Under the pieces are notes generated by a model that did not search any database, was not told the origin of the DNA, and saw only the letters and a list, made by a program, of their open reading frames with translations. Of a stretch of 64,000 bases of DNA, positions 9,297 to 17,469 are shown in pieces. The position numbers and the translations under genes are program-made. Position 1 is the first letter of the stretch; each line of letters starts with the position of its first letter. Source of the stretch: Rhizobium mongolense subsp. loessense (GTDB taxonomy: Bacteria > Pseudomonadota > Alphaproteobacteria > Rhizobiales > Rhizobiaceae); contig NZ_FMTM01000003.1 in the NCBI RefSeq assembly GCF_900099775.1, positions 271,097-335,096 on the forward strand, in the 5' to 3' direction.

Positions 9297-10177
9297 GCCG
9301 CACCCTCCTGTCGCTCCTGAAGAAATTTTAATGCGAGATCGATCGCACCCTGGAGGACGTCGCCTTTCGGCTCTCTGAGAAGGACTTTGTGCCGCTCGGC
9401 GAGCCAGGGTTCATAGGCCTTTGCGAGGCCGCCGAGCAGGCAGATCGCTGGGCATTCCGGCCAGAGGAGGGCGTCCAGGTTATCGCCGATCGCCGCAGCG
9501 GCGTCCTTGATGATGCCGATTGCGATCTCGTCGCCTTGTGCGGCGTAATCGAAGACAAGCGGAGCGTATCGGGCAAACTCCTTGGGTTTCGAGGCGTGGG
9601 CGAATTCGACGACGCGTTCGGGGTCATCGCCATACTCAGTCATGAGCTTTACCGTCAGCGGCGAAGACGGGCGCACCTGGTCGTAGGCGAGCAGAGACCT
9701 TTCCAATAGGTCGCGGCCGAGGCGCGCGCCGCTTGCCTGATCACCGACGACGAAGCCCCAGCCGCCGATACCTCGCAATTTGCCGTGCCTGCGCGCATTG
9801 TAGACCGAGCCGGTGCCGAAGGCGCCGATGACGCCGTCGGAATCGCCGAGGGCGCCCTCGAGCGCGATCAGGGCATCAGTGACGACATGGCCATCTGCAA
9901 AGGGCAGGGCTTGCTCGATGCGGGCTCCGTAGTCGCCGACATTGGCCCCCGCGACGCCGATGACGGCGGAGACCTTGGAAAGGGTTTCGGCAGGCAGGCC
10001 CGCATCCCGCAGAGCCTCGCGCGCTGACGAGATGATATTGAGGAGAGAGTTGTCGAGATCGGAGAGGATGTTGGCAGGCCCAGCCTTGCCCCGGCCCAGA
10101 ACGTTGCCCTTGCTGTCCGCAACTGCGGCTCGACAGCTCGATCCGCCCCCATCTATGCCGATTGCCAAATCCGTCAT
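9293..10177 (-). CDS. BadF/BcrA-type ATPase, probable N-acetylglucosamine kinase
   Basis: This is a 294-residue ASKHA-fold kinase. The phosphate-1 motif IGIDGGGSSCRAAVAD is at the N-terminus, GVAGANVGD and VVTDALIALEGAL lie in the middle, GAFGTGSVYNA forms the phosphate-2 loop, and AICLLGGLAKAYEPWL is the adenosine motif near the C-terminus. This layout is that of the BadF/BadG/BcrA/BcrD group, which includes GlcNAc and glucosamine kinases. It would phosphorylate the sugar brought in by the divergent transporter, and it is translationally coupled to the GntR gene. Substrate specificity is inferred from context rather than read from residues. Confidence 0.85.
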   Translation of the reverse strand: MTDLAIGIDGGGSSCRAAVADSKGNVLGRGKAGPANILSDLDNSLLNIISSAREALRDAGLPAETLSKVSAVIGVAGANVGDYGARIEQALPFADGHVVTDALIALEGALGDSDGVIGAFGTGSVYNARRHGKLRGIGGWGFVVGDQASGARLGRDLLERSLLAYDQVRPSSPLTVKLMTEYGDDPERVVEFAHASKPKEFARYAPLVFDYAAQGDEIAIGIIKDAAAAIGDNLDALLWPECPAICLLGGLAKAYEPWLAERHKVLLREPKGDVLQGAIDLALKFLQERQEGAA

Positions 10178-10708
10178 CGAGCCTCCGAACGCTGCATCCT
10201 TTTAGATTTTTGCTACAATACCAAAAAAATACCATTTACCAAGCGGAATTGGTTGGAAAATTCTGCAGTAATAGATCATTGATTTTACACGATAAAATTT
10301 TTAACTGAAATTTATGGGCGTCAAAAGTTAAAATCGGCTGGACAATTGGTATTTTTTTGGCCTTAATTCCGGAAAAGGGAACAGCACGCAGAGGCAGAGA
10401 AAAACTGGCATCAGGAATCAGCCGGTTTCTTTGAGAGAAGGTCGCATCACGATTGCCGCTTCGGCGCAAACGCCATGAAGACCAAGCCGCCTGCAGCTTT
10501 TTCCTTAGGAGATTATCGCGCCCGGTTCAGCGTATCGGGAGGGCGCATACGGGCCGGGAGCGTATTTGCTTTCCGTGTCCGTCGAGCTTTCGGGGCCGGC
10601 AGGAGCTGCCGGCTCTTCCAAGGGGCGTTGGGTGTAATCCTCAGGCACGCCAACTGCTTGTTTCAGAACCAAGATAGCGCCCTGCGGCGCTTAAAACAGG
10701 AGAGGGAA
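10178..10708. promoter_or_regulatory. divergent promoter region with inverted repeats and a leader hairpin
   Basis: This 530-nt gene-free stretch separates the kinase/GntR genes from the uptake operon. CCAAAAAAATACCA (10221-10234) reappears as its exact reverse complement at 10347-10360, and ACCAA-N6-TTGGT lies at 10238-10253. These are candidates for GntR operators flanking the two divergent promoters. The AT-rich block 10200-10365 stands out from the GC-rich surroundings. Further on, GCCGGCAG-GAG-CTGCCGGC (10595-10613) could form a hairpin in the leader of the operon. GGAGAGGG before 10709 is the ribosome-binding site of the binding-protein gene. Confidence 0.55.
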
Positions 10709-11968
10709 ATGAAAAACACTGCTCTGAAAAGCCTGCTGCTTGCCTCCAGTCTGCTCACGTCCGCCGGCTTTGCCTATGCTGCGGATGTCACGCTGACGAT
10801 CGAAAGCTGGCGCAACGACGACCTGCAGATCTGGCAGGAAAAGATCATCCCGGCCTTCGAAGCCAAGAACCCGGGTATCAAGCTTGTCTTCTCGCCGACC
10901 GCGCCGACGGAATACAACGCGTCGCTGAACGCCAAGCTCGACGCCGGATCCGCAGGCGACATCATCACCTGCCGGCCGTTCGATGCCTCGCTCGAACTCT
11001 TTAACAAGAAGCAGCTTGCAGACCTAACCAGCCTGCCGGGCATGGAAAACTTTACGCCGGTTGCGAAGGCTGCCTGGTCGACCGACGATGGCAAGTCAAC
11101 CTTCTGCGTTCCGATGGCTTCGGTCATTCACGGCTTCATCTACAACAAGGATGCCTTCGACAAGCTCGGCATCGCTGTTCCCAAGACGCAGGAGGAGTTC
11201 TACGCCGCTCTCGAAAAGATCAAGGCGGACGGCACCTACATCCCGATGGCCATGGGCACGAAGGACCTTTGGGAAGCCGCAACCATGGGCTACCAGAACA
11301 TCGGCCCGAACTATTGGAAGGGCGAGGAGGGTCGCATGGCCCTTATCGAAGGCAAGAAGAAGTTGACGGATGCCGAATGGGTCGAACCCTACAAGGAACT
11401 CGCCAAGTGGAAGCCCTATCTCGGCGACGGCTTCGAAGCGCAGACCTATTCCGACAGCCAGAACCTCTTCACGCTCGGCCGTGCGGCGATCTACCCCGCC
11501 GGCTCGTGGGAAATTTCGCTGTTCAACAGCCAGGCACAGTTCAAGATGGGCGCATTCCCGCCGCCGGTTCCCAAGGCTGGCGACACCGGCTACATCTCCG
11601 ACCATCCGGACATCGGTGTCGGCCTGAATACGAAGAGCGCACATGCCGAGGAAGCCAAGAAATTCCTGAGCTGGGTTGCTTCCCCCGAATTCGCAGACAT
11701 TTACGCGAACGCGCTGCCGGGCTTCTTCAGCCTGAACTCAAACCCGGTGAAGATGAGTGATCCGCTGGCTCAGGAATTCGTTTCCTGGCGCGGCCCGTAC
11801 AAGTCGACCGTCCGCTCGACCTATCAGATCCTGCAGCGCGGCACGCCGAACCTGGAAAACGAAACCTGGATTGAATCAGCCAACGTCATCAACGGCACGG
11901 ATACGCCGGAAGTGGCTGCCGAAAAGCTCCAGAAGGGTCTCGACAGCTGGTACAAGCCGGCCAAGTAA
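10709..11968 (+). CDS. CUT1 ABC transporter substrate-binding protein (sugar)
   Basis: This is a 419-residue periplasmic binding protein of family 1 (maltose/oligosaccharide type). A signal peptide covers about residues 1-24 and ends in FAYA-AD. The mature part begins VTLTIESWRND and contains IIPAFEAKNPGIKLVF, the AGSAGDIITCRPFDAS hinge segment and GFIYNKDAFDKLGI. An AAIYPAGSWEISL stretch and the C-terminal AAEKLQKGLDSWY helix complete the usual pattern. ATG 10709 follows GGAGAGGG; upstream codons in frame look non-coding. It captures the sugar for the two permeases downstream. The GntR/kinase neighbours suggest an amino sugar or chito-oligosaccharide. A hairpin-rich repeat separates it from the permease genes. 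Confidence 0.92.
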   Translation: MKNTALKSLLLASSLLTSAGFAYAADVTLTIESWRNDDLQIWQEKIIPAFEAKNPGIKLVFSPTAPTEYNASLNAKLDAGSAGDIITCRPFDASLELFNKKQLADLTSLPGMENFTPVAKAAWSTDDGKSTFCVPMASVIHGFIYNKDAFDKLGIAVPKTQEEFYAALEKIKADGTYIPMAMGTKDLWEAATMGYQNIGPNYWKGEEGRMALIEGKKKLTDAEWVEPYKELAKWKPYLGDGFEAQTYSDSQNLFTLGRAAIYPAGSWEISLFNSQAQFKMGAFPPPVPKAGDTGYISDHPDIGVGLNTKSAHAEEAKKFLSWVASPEFADIYANALPGFFSLNSNPVKMSDPLAQEFVSWRGPYKSTVRSTYQILQRGTPNLENETWIESANVINGTDTPEVAAEKLQKGLDSWYKPAK

Positions 11969-12006
11969 GCCTCCAGCGAGAAGGGCGGCGATCTTGCGCC
12001 GCCCAA

Positions 12007-12145
12007 ATTCCTGTGCTCGTCACAGGAACCCAGCCACGCGAAATCTTTCGCGTGAGAAGAGTCTCCCGCGCCGCCGACGCGGCGCAACTGGATCCCTGTG
12101 GGATTTTCGGGATAACCCGAGGATAGGGACGAGGGAGAGAACGAA
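12007..12145. repeat. palindromic intergenic mosaic repeat, copy B
   Basis: Inside the uptake operon, four hairpin modules follow one another: CCTGTG-CTCGT-CACAGG (12010-12026), CACGCGAAA/TTTCGCGTG (12035-12054), GCGCCGC-CGAC-GCGGCGC (12068-12085), then CTGGATCCCTGTG and related sequence. It matches copy A at 2790-2930 in order and in the blocks TCTCCCGCGCC and CTGGATC. In this position the structured RNA could protect the upstream binding-protein message or reduce read-through into the permease genes. Confidence 0.7.
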
Positions 12146-12164
12146 GCAAAGCGAGCCAGAAACA

Positions 12165-13109
12165 ATGACCGATCTGACATCGGAAACCCCGATTTCGCTC
12201 AAGCGCCCGGTGCGCTGGCATATCGGCGTCTTTCTTCTCCCGGCAGTCGTCGTCTACTCGGCGATCATGATCCTGCCGTTGATCGAAACGCTCAGGCTTT
12301 CGTTCTACAATGTGGTTGACGGCGTGCCCGCCTTCGTTGGCCTTGCGAACTACAAGGTGCTCTTCAGCGATCCACACTGGGCGCATGATTTCTGGAACGC
12401 GCTCGTCAACAACGTGATCTTTTTCGCCATTCATATGTGCGTGCAGAATCCGATCGGCGTTGCGCTTGCAGCGCTTCTGTCCACGCCGCGGCTGCGTTTC
12501 GTCGCCTTCTACCGCACGGCGATGTTCCTGCCGACACTGCTTTCCTTCGTGATCGTCGGCTTCATCTGGAAGCTGATCCTCTCGCCGATCTGGGGCGTTG
12601 CACCCTGGCTGATGAGCCTTGTTGGCATGAAATCCTTCTTTGCGCCCTGGCTCGGCCAGTCCGGCCCGGCGCTGGTCGCCGTCTCGCTGATTTCCAACTG
12701 GCAATATATCGGCATCCCGATGATGCTGATCTACGCGGCGCTGCTCAGCATTCCGGAAGAGGTGATCGAGGCGGCGGAATGCGACGGTATCACCGGCTGG
12801 GCCCAGTTCTGGAAGATCAAGCTACCGCTCATCCTGCCGGCGATCGGCATCATCTCGATCCTGACCTTCGTCGGCAATTTCAACGCCTTCGACTTGATCT
12901 ACACGGTGCAGGGCGCGCTTGCCGGCCCCGATAAGTCGACCGACATTCTGGGAACGCTGCTTTACCGCACCTTCTTCGGCTTCCAGCTGCAGCTCGGCGA
13001 CCGATCCATGGGGGCGACGATCGCGACGACGATGTTCCTAATCATTCTCGCTGGCGTCTCTTTCTATCTTTTTGCCATCCAGCGGCGCATGCGCCGGTAT
13101 CAGTTCTAA
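12165..13109 (+). CDS. CUT1 ABC transporter permease, MalF type
   Basis: This is a 314-residue inner-membrane permease with six predicted membrane segments, beginning with IGVFLLPAVVVYSAIMILPL after a short cytoplasmic N-terminus. The EAA loop that docks to the ATPase is visible as EAAECDGITGWAQFWKIKLP near residue 203. The start at 12165 gives the usual length for this type; the ribosome-binding site is weak. It lies 196 nt after the binding-protein gene, with the mosaic repeat between, and 12 nt before the partner permease. Together the two permeases form the channel. Confidence 0.92.
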   Translation: MTDLTSETPISLKRPVRWHIGVFLLPAVVVYSAIMILPLIETLRLSFYNVVDGVPAFVGLANYKVLFSDPHWAHDFWNALVNNVIFFAIHMCVQNPIGVALAALLSTPRLRFVAFYRTAMFLPTLLSFVIVGFIWKLILSPIWGVAPWLMSLVGMKSFFAPWLGQSGPALVAVSLISNWQYIGIPMMLIYAALLSIPEEVIEAAECDGITGWAQFWKIKLPLILPAIGIISILTFVGNFNAFDLIYTVQGALAGPDKSTDILGTLLYRTFFGFQLQLGDRSMGATIATTMFLIILAGVSFYLFAIQRRMRRYQF

Positions 13110-13121
13110 GGAGCGTGGTCC

Positions 13122-13964
13122 ATGTCCAACAGAGCACGCACATCGCCGATCCGCACCGGGCTCGTTCACCTGGCTTTGATCGGTTACACGCTCGTCGCCG
13201 TCTTTCCGGTGTTTCTGACGATCATCAACTCGTTCAAGGACCGCAACGCCATCTTCCGTTCGCCGCTGCAGGTTCCGACGCCCTCGACCTTCAGCCTTGT
13301 TGGCTATCAGACGGTCCTGGGGCAGGGCGACTTCGCGACTTATTTCCAAAATAGCTTGATCGTGACCGTCGTCTCGATCTTCTTCGTGCTGCTGTTCGGC
13401 GCGATGGCGGCGTTCGCCTTGTCCGAATACCGCTTCCGCGGCAACACGCTGATGGGCCTCTACATGGCGATCGGCATCATGATCCCGATCCGTCTCGGAA
13501 CGGTGGCGATCCTGCAGGGCATGGTGGCGGCGGGTCTCGTCAATACGTTGACAGCGCTGGTTCTCGTCTATACGGCGCAGGGCATTCCGCTGGCGATCTT
13601 CATCCTGTCGGAATTCATGCGCACGGTCTCCGATGACCTGAAGAATGCCGGCCGCATTGACGGGCTTTCCGAATACGCAATCTTCTTCCGGCTGGTGCTG
13701 CCGCTTGTGCGCCCGGCGATGGCGACGGTTGCGGTCTTTACCATGATCCCGATCTGGAATGATCTCTGGTTCCCGCTGATCCTGGCGCCGGCCGAATCCA
13801 CCAAGACCGTAACGCTCGGCTCGCAAATATTCATCGGGCAATTCGTCACCAACTGGAACGCGGTCCTGGCTGCGCTGTCGCTGGCGATCCTGCCGATCCT
13901 CGTGCTCTACGTCATCTTCTCGCGGCAGCTGATCCGCGGCATCACCTCGGGAGCAGTGAAATGA
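13122..13964 (+). CDS. CUT1 ABC transporter permease, MalG type
   Basis: This is a 280-residue inner-membrane permease with six predicted helices. The first is GLVHLALIGYTLVAVFPVFL, followed by the periplasmic NSFKDRNAIF motif typical of the second CUT1 permease. The EAA-like loop reads NAGRIDGLSEYAIFFRLVLP at about residue 182. The C-terminus ends in RQLIRGITSGAVK, matching the RxxxxGLTxGAVK ending common in this subfamily. Its stop codon overlaps the start of the dehydrogenase gene by 4 nt (ATGA), showing translational coupling. It pairs with the MalF-type permease directly upstream. Confidence 0.93.
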   Translation: MSNRARTSPIRTGLVHLALIGYTLVAVFPVFLTIINSFKDRNAIFRSPLQVPTPSTFSLVGYQTVLGQGDFATYFQNSLIVTVVSIFFVLLFGAMAAFALSEYRFRGNTLMGLYMAIGIMIPIRLGTVAILQGMVAAGLVNTLTALVLVYTAQGIPLAIFILSEFMRTVSDDLKNAGRIDGLSEYAIFFRLVLPLVRPAMATVAVFTMIPIWNDLWFPLILAPAESTKTVTLGSQIFIGQFVTNWNAVLAALSLAILPILVLYVIFSRQLIRGITSGAVK

Positions 13965-15025
13965 CCGTTTTGCACAAGCCGGTCCGTGTTCTCGTCGCGG
14001 GGCTCGGCAATATGGGCCGTAGCCATGCGCTCGCCTATCACAACAACCCGGACTTCGAGATCGTCGGTCTCGTCAACCGCTCGAAGCCGGAGCTTGCGCC
14101 GGAGCTACAGGACTACGGCATCTATCCGGACTTCAAGTCGGCGCTGGCCGAGCTGAAGCCCGACCTCTGCTCCATCTGCACCTATTCCGACAGCCATGCC
14201 GACTATGCTGTCGCCGCATTCGAGGCCGGTTGCGATGTCTTTGTGGAAAAGCCGCTTGCAACGACCGTAGCCGACGCAGAGCGCGTCATAGCGACTGCGA
14301 AGAAGGCCGGGCGGAAGCTGGTGATCGGCTACATCCTTCGCCATCATCCATCCTGGATGAAGCTGATCGAGGAAGCGCGAAAACTTGGGCCGCCCTACGT
14401 ATTCCGCATGAACCTCAATCAGCAATCCAGCGGCCCGACCTGGGAGACGCATAAATCGCTGATGCAGACGACATCGCCGATCGTGGATTGCGGCGTGCAT
14501 TATGTCGACGTCATGTGCCAGATCACCGATGCCAAGCCCGTCGAGGTGCGCGGCATGGGGCTGCGGCTTTCCGGCGAGGTCGCGCCGGACATGTACAATT
14601 ACGGCCACCTGCAAGTGATCTTCGAGGATGGTTCTGTCGGCTGGTACGAGGCCGGCTGGGGACCGATGATCTCGGAGACGGCCTTCTTCGTGAAAGATGT
14701 CATGTCGCCGAAGGGAGCGGTCTCGATCGTCATGGACCCGAACGCGAAATCGGACGACATCGACACGCACACCAAGACCTCCGTCATCCGGCTGCATAAT
14801 GCCGAGACCGGGCCGGATGGCAAGTTCATCAATCCGGACCAGGACATGACGATGGCCGGCGAACCCGGCCATCAGGAGCTCTGCGACCGCGAGCAGTCCT
14901 TCATGCTCAAGGCCATTCGCGAGGATCTCGACCTCAATCGTCACATGGCAGATGCCGTTGCATCGCTACGTATCTGCCTCGCCGCCGATGAGAGCGTACG
15001 CACCGGAAAACCGGTCAAACTGTAA
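13961..15025 (+). CDS. Gfo/Idh/MocA-family sugar dehydrogenase
   Basis: This is a 354-residue NAD(P)-dependent oxidoreductase. The N-terminal Rossmann fold has VLVAGLGNMGRSHALAY at about 11-27, and the family EKP motif is seen in VFVEKPLATT near 94. The catalytic-site segment reads VDCGVHYVDVMCQ near 173, with Asp and His positioned as in the family. The C-terminal domain is the usual open beta-sheet. Its location inside the transporter operon, overlapping the permease stop by 4 nt, implies that it oxidises or epimerises the imported sugar. Which sugar is not evident. This gene is an unusual addition to a plain GlcNAc uptake set. Confidence 0.9.
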   Translation: MTVLHKPVRVLVAGLGNMGRSHALAYHNNPDFEIVGLVNRSKPELAPELQDYGIYPDFKSALAELKPDLCSICTYSDSHADYAVAAFEAGCDVFVEKPLATTVADAERVIATAKKAGRKLVIGYILRHHPSWMKLIEEARKLGPPYVFRMNLNQQSSGPTWETHKSLMQTTSPIVDCGVHYVDVMCQITDAKPVEVRGMGLRLSGEVAPDMYNYGHLQVIFEDGSVGWYEAGWGPMISETAFFVKDVMSPKGAVSIVMDPNAKSDDIDTHTKTSVIRLHNAETGPDGKFINPDQDMTMAGEPGHQELCDREQSFMLKAIREDLDLNRHMADAVASLRICLAADESVRTGKPVKL

Positions 15026-15036
15026 GGGAAAGACTA

Positions 15037-16038
15037 GTGGGATCGCTTCAACTCAAATCCATACGCAAGACCTATGGCACGCATGAGGTGCTGAAGGGCA
15101 TCGACCTTGAGGTCAAGGACGGCGAATTCGTCATCTTCGTCGGACCGTCGGGATGCGGAAAATCGACCCTGCTGCGCAGCATCGCCGGCCTCGAAGACGT
15201 GACGTCCGGCGCCGTCCTCATCAACGGCAAGGACGAGACGCTGACGCCGCCTGCCAAGCGCGGTATCGCCATGGTCTTCCAATCCTACGCGCTCTATCCC
15301 CACCTGACCGTGAAGGACAACATGGGGCTCGGACTGAAGCAGGCGGGAATGCCGAAGGACGAGATCGAGACGCGAGTCGGCAAAGCATCGTCGATGCTGT
15401 CGCTGGGGCCCTATCTCGCGCGCCGGCCGGCCGAGCTCTCCGGGGGCCAGCGCCAGCGCGTCGCGATTGGTCGCGCCATCGTGCGCGAACCGGAACTTTT
15501 CCTCTTCGACGAGCCGCTTTCCAATCTCGATGCGGCGCTACGCGTCCAGACGCGCCTGGAGATCGCCCGCCTGCATCGCAGCCTGAAGGCGACGATGATC
15601 TACGTCACCCACGACCAGGTCGAGGCGATGACGCTGGCCGACAAGATCGTTGTGCTGAATGCCGGTGCGATCGAGCAGGTCGGTTCGCCGATGGAACTCT
15701 ACAATCGGCCGGCCAACGTCTTCGTCGCTGGCTTCATCGGCTCGCCGATGATGAACTTTATCCCGGCAGAAAAGCTCAGCGACAAGGAGGCGAGGACGAT
15801 CGGTGTTCGTCCCGAGCATCTGACGCTTTCGCGCGAGCAGGGGACCTGGAAGGCGAAAATCGTGCATGTCGAGCATCTCGGCGCCGATACGATCGTTTAT
15901 CTGGAGACCGACCAATGCGGTCTGCTGACGGCGCGCCTCTTTGGCGAACACAAGTACGAGCCGGACGAGATTGTTTATGCGACGCCGGACATGGCGCATA
16001 TGCATCGCTTCGATGAAAACGAGCAGGCGATACGGTAG
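15037..16038 (+). CDS. CUT1 ABC transporter ATP-binding protein (UgpC/MsmK type)
   Basis: This is a 333-residue ATPase that powers sugar uptake. It carries Walker A GPSGCGKST, the Q-loop in VFQSYALYPH, signature LSGGQRQRVAIGRAI, Walker B LFLFDEPLSNLD and the switch VTHDQ, in that order within residues 1-210. The remainder is the regulatory TOBE/OB domain of MalK-type ATPases (IGVRPEHLTL). Translation starts at GTG 15037 after AAGGGAAAG. It is the last gene of the operon. Because such ATPases can be shared, it might also serve other CUT1 systems. Confidence 0.93.
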   Translation: MGSLQLKSIRKTYGTHEVLKGIDLEVKDGEFVIFVGPSGCGKSTLLRSIAGLEDVTSGAVLINGKDETLTPPAKRGIAMVFQSYALYPHLTVKDNMGLGLKQAGMPKDEIETRVGKASSMLSLGPYLARRPAELSGGQRQRVAIGRAIVREPELFLFDEPLSNLDAALRVQTRLEIARLHRSLKATMIYVTHDQVEAMTLADKIVVLNAGAIEQVGSPMELYNRPANVFVAGFIGSPMMNFIPAEKLSDKEARTIGVRPEHLTLSREQGTWKAKIVHVEHLGADTIVYLETDQCGLLTARLFGEHKYEPDEIVYATPDMAHMHRFDENEQAIR

Positions 16039-16098
16039 GTGTGACTGGAAGAGTGGAGGGGCAGCCTCCTCCGCACCCTCGTGCCGTACGGGACTCTC

Positions 16099-16395
16099 TC
16101 ACGCCTTCTGCGCCAGCCGGTCCGTCCGTTCCTCGATGCCGACATCGGCTTCGACGCTGTCGCCTCGGCCGCCATAAGGTAGGGTCCGAGGATGTAGGCA
16201 AGTACGGCGATGAAGAGCAGCGCCATCGGATTGATCGGCACAAATGACGCGACCGCAAGCGGGGTGAGGTCGCCGAAGATCGCTGAGGCCGCGCTCATCA
16301 GCGTGGTGACGACGATCCCCGCCGACAGGATCCAGGTCAGCAGCATCCAGAAAAAGGCGCCACGGAGAATGGCGCGCCCTTGTCCGCTTACTCAA
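16099..16395 (-). pseudogene. degenerate small membrane-protein gene
   Basis: This gene-free interval between two ABC operons (16039-16401) holds coding-like signals split between two minus-strand frames. One frame begins MSKRTRA just after the upstream ATPase stop and ends DSVEADVGIEERTDRLAQKA. The other frame encodes two membrane helices, LLTWILSAGIVVTTLMSAAS and PMALLFIAVLAYILGPYLM, then degenerates. Joining frame 2 to frame 1 to frame 2 gives a sensible product of about 98 residues: cytoplasmic start, two helices, acidic tail. That needs two compensating single-base shifts, near 16372 and near 16165. Either this is a decaying gene or the assembly has errors. Family not recognised. Confidence 0.4.
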
Positions 16396-16401
16396 GCAAG
16401 A

Positions 16402-17463
16402 TCAATCGCGGACGACGAGCAGGTCGGCGGCCATGAAGCGGAGAGTGACGGTTTCGCCTGCCTGCGGCGGGGTGACACCCGGGCTGTTGAACATGTCGAA
16501 GGAAATGACGTTGCCGCCGACATTCATCCGGGTGCGGATGACGGAGCCGAGGAAGTGGGCGGAGATGACCTGACCGGTCAGCGCCGTATCGCTCTTGACG
16601 CTGTCGGAAAGCGAGCCCGCTTCGGGACGAAGCGCCAGCGAAACGGTGTCGCCCGCCTTGTAGGTTGCGAGCGACTGCTTGAGCGTCACGCCCTGGTCGC
16701 CGACCTGGATGCGGTTTGCCGCCGGATCGACGACCTTCGCCTCGATCATGTTCAGCGTGCCGACGAAGGAAGCGACGAAGCGGGTTGCCGGCGTATTGTA
16801 GACCTCGAAGGGTGTTCCGATCTGATCCGCCTTGCCGGCATTCATGACGACAATACGGTCGGAGATCGAAAGCGCCTCTTCCTGGTCGTGCGTCACGAAG
16901 ATGGTGGTGATACCGAGCTTCTGCTGGATGAGGCGGATCTCTTCGCGCAGCGACACGCGGATCTTCGCATCGAGCGCGGAGAGCGGTTCGTCGAGCAGCA
17001 GAACCTGCGGCTTGACGGCAAGCGCGCGGGCAAGCGCCACACGCTGCTGCTGGCCGCCGGACATCTGGTAGGGGAAGCGATCAGCGAGATGGTCGAGGCG
17101 GATAAGACCCAGCATTTCATTCACGCGCGCATCGATGTCGGCCTTCGACATGCCTGCAACCTTAAGACCGAAGGCGACGTTGTCGTGCACGTTCATGTTC
17201 GGGAACAGCGCGTAAGCCTGGAAGACCATGCCGATGTTGCGCTGGTTCGGTTTCAGCGGGCGCTGATCCTTGCCGTTGATGAAGAGGCTGCCGCCGGTCG
17301 GCGTCTCGAAGCCGGCGATCATGCGCAGCACCGTGGTCTTGCCGCAGCCCGACGGCCCGAGGAAGGAGACGAATTCCCCCTTCTCGATGCTCATGTTGAA
17401 ATTATGGACGACCTGAACCTGGCCGAAGGACTTCTGAAGATTGGTCAGCGTGAGGAATGACAT
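16402..17463 (-). CDS. ABC transporter ATP-binding protein, PotA/FbpC type
   Basis: This is a 353-residue ATPase with Walker A GPSGCGKTT, Q-loop VFQAYALFPN, signature MSGGQQQRVALARAL, Walker B VLLLDEPLSALD and switch VTHDQEEA, followed by a C-terminal TOBE domain (VSLALRPEAGSL). It is the third cytoplasmic partner of the two permeases and binding protein upstream on the minus strand, 6 nt after the permease stop. The subfamily serves polyamine, Fe(III), thiamine or aminophosphonate transporters. The substrate is not evident from this subunit. Confidence 0.92.
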   Translation of the reverse strand: MSFLTLTNLQKSFGQVQVVHNFNMSIEKGEFVSFLGPSGCGKTTVLRMIAGFETPTGGSLFINGKDQRPLKPNQRNIGMVFQAYALFPNMNVHDNVAFGLKVAGMSKADIDARVNEMLGLIRLDHLADRFPYQMSGGQQQRVALARALAVKPQVLLLDEPLSALDAKIRVSLREEIRLIQQKLGITTIFVTHDQEEALSISDRIVVMNAGKADQIGTPFEVYNTPATRFVASFVGTLNMIEAKVVDPAANRIQVGDQGVTLKQSLATYKAGDTVSLALRPEAGSLSDSVKSDTALTGQVISAHFLGSVIRTRMNVGGNVISFDMFNSPGVTPPQAGETVTLRFMAADLLVVRD

Positions 17464-17469
17464 GGCCAG

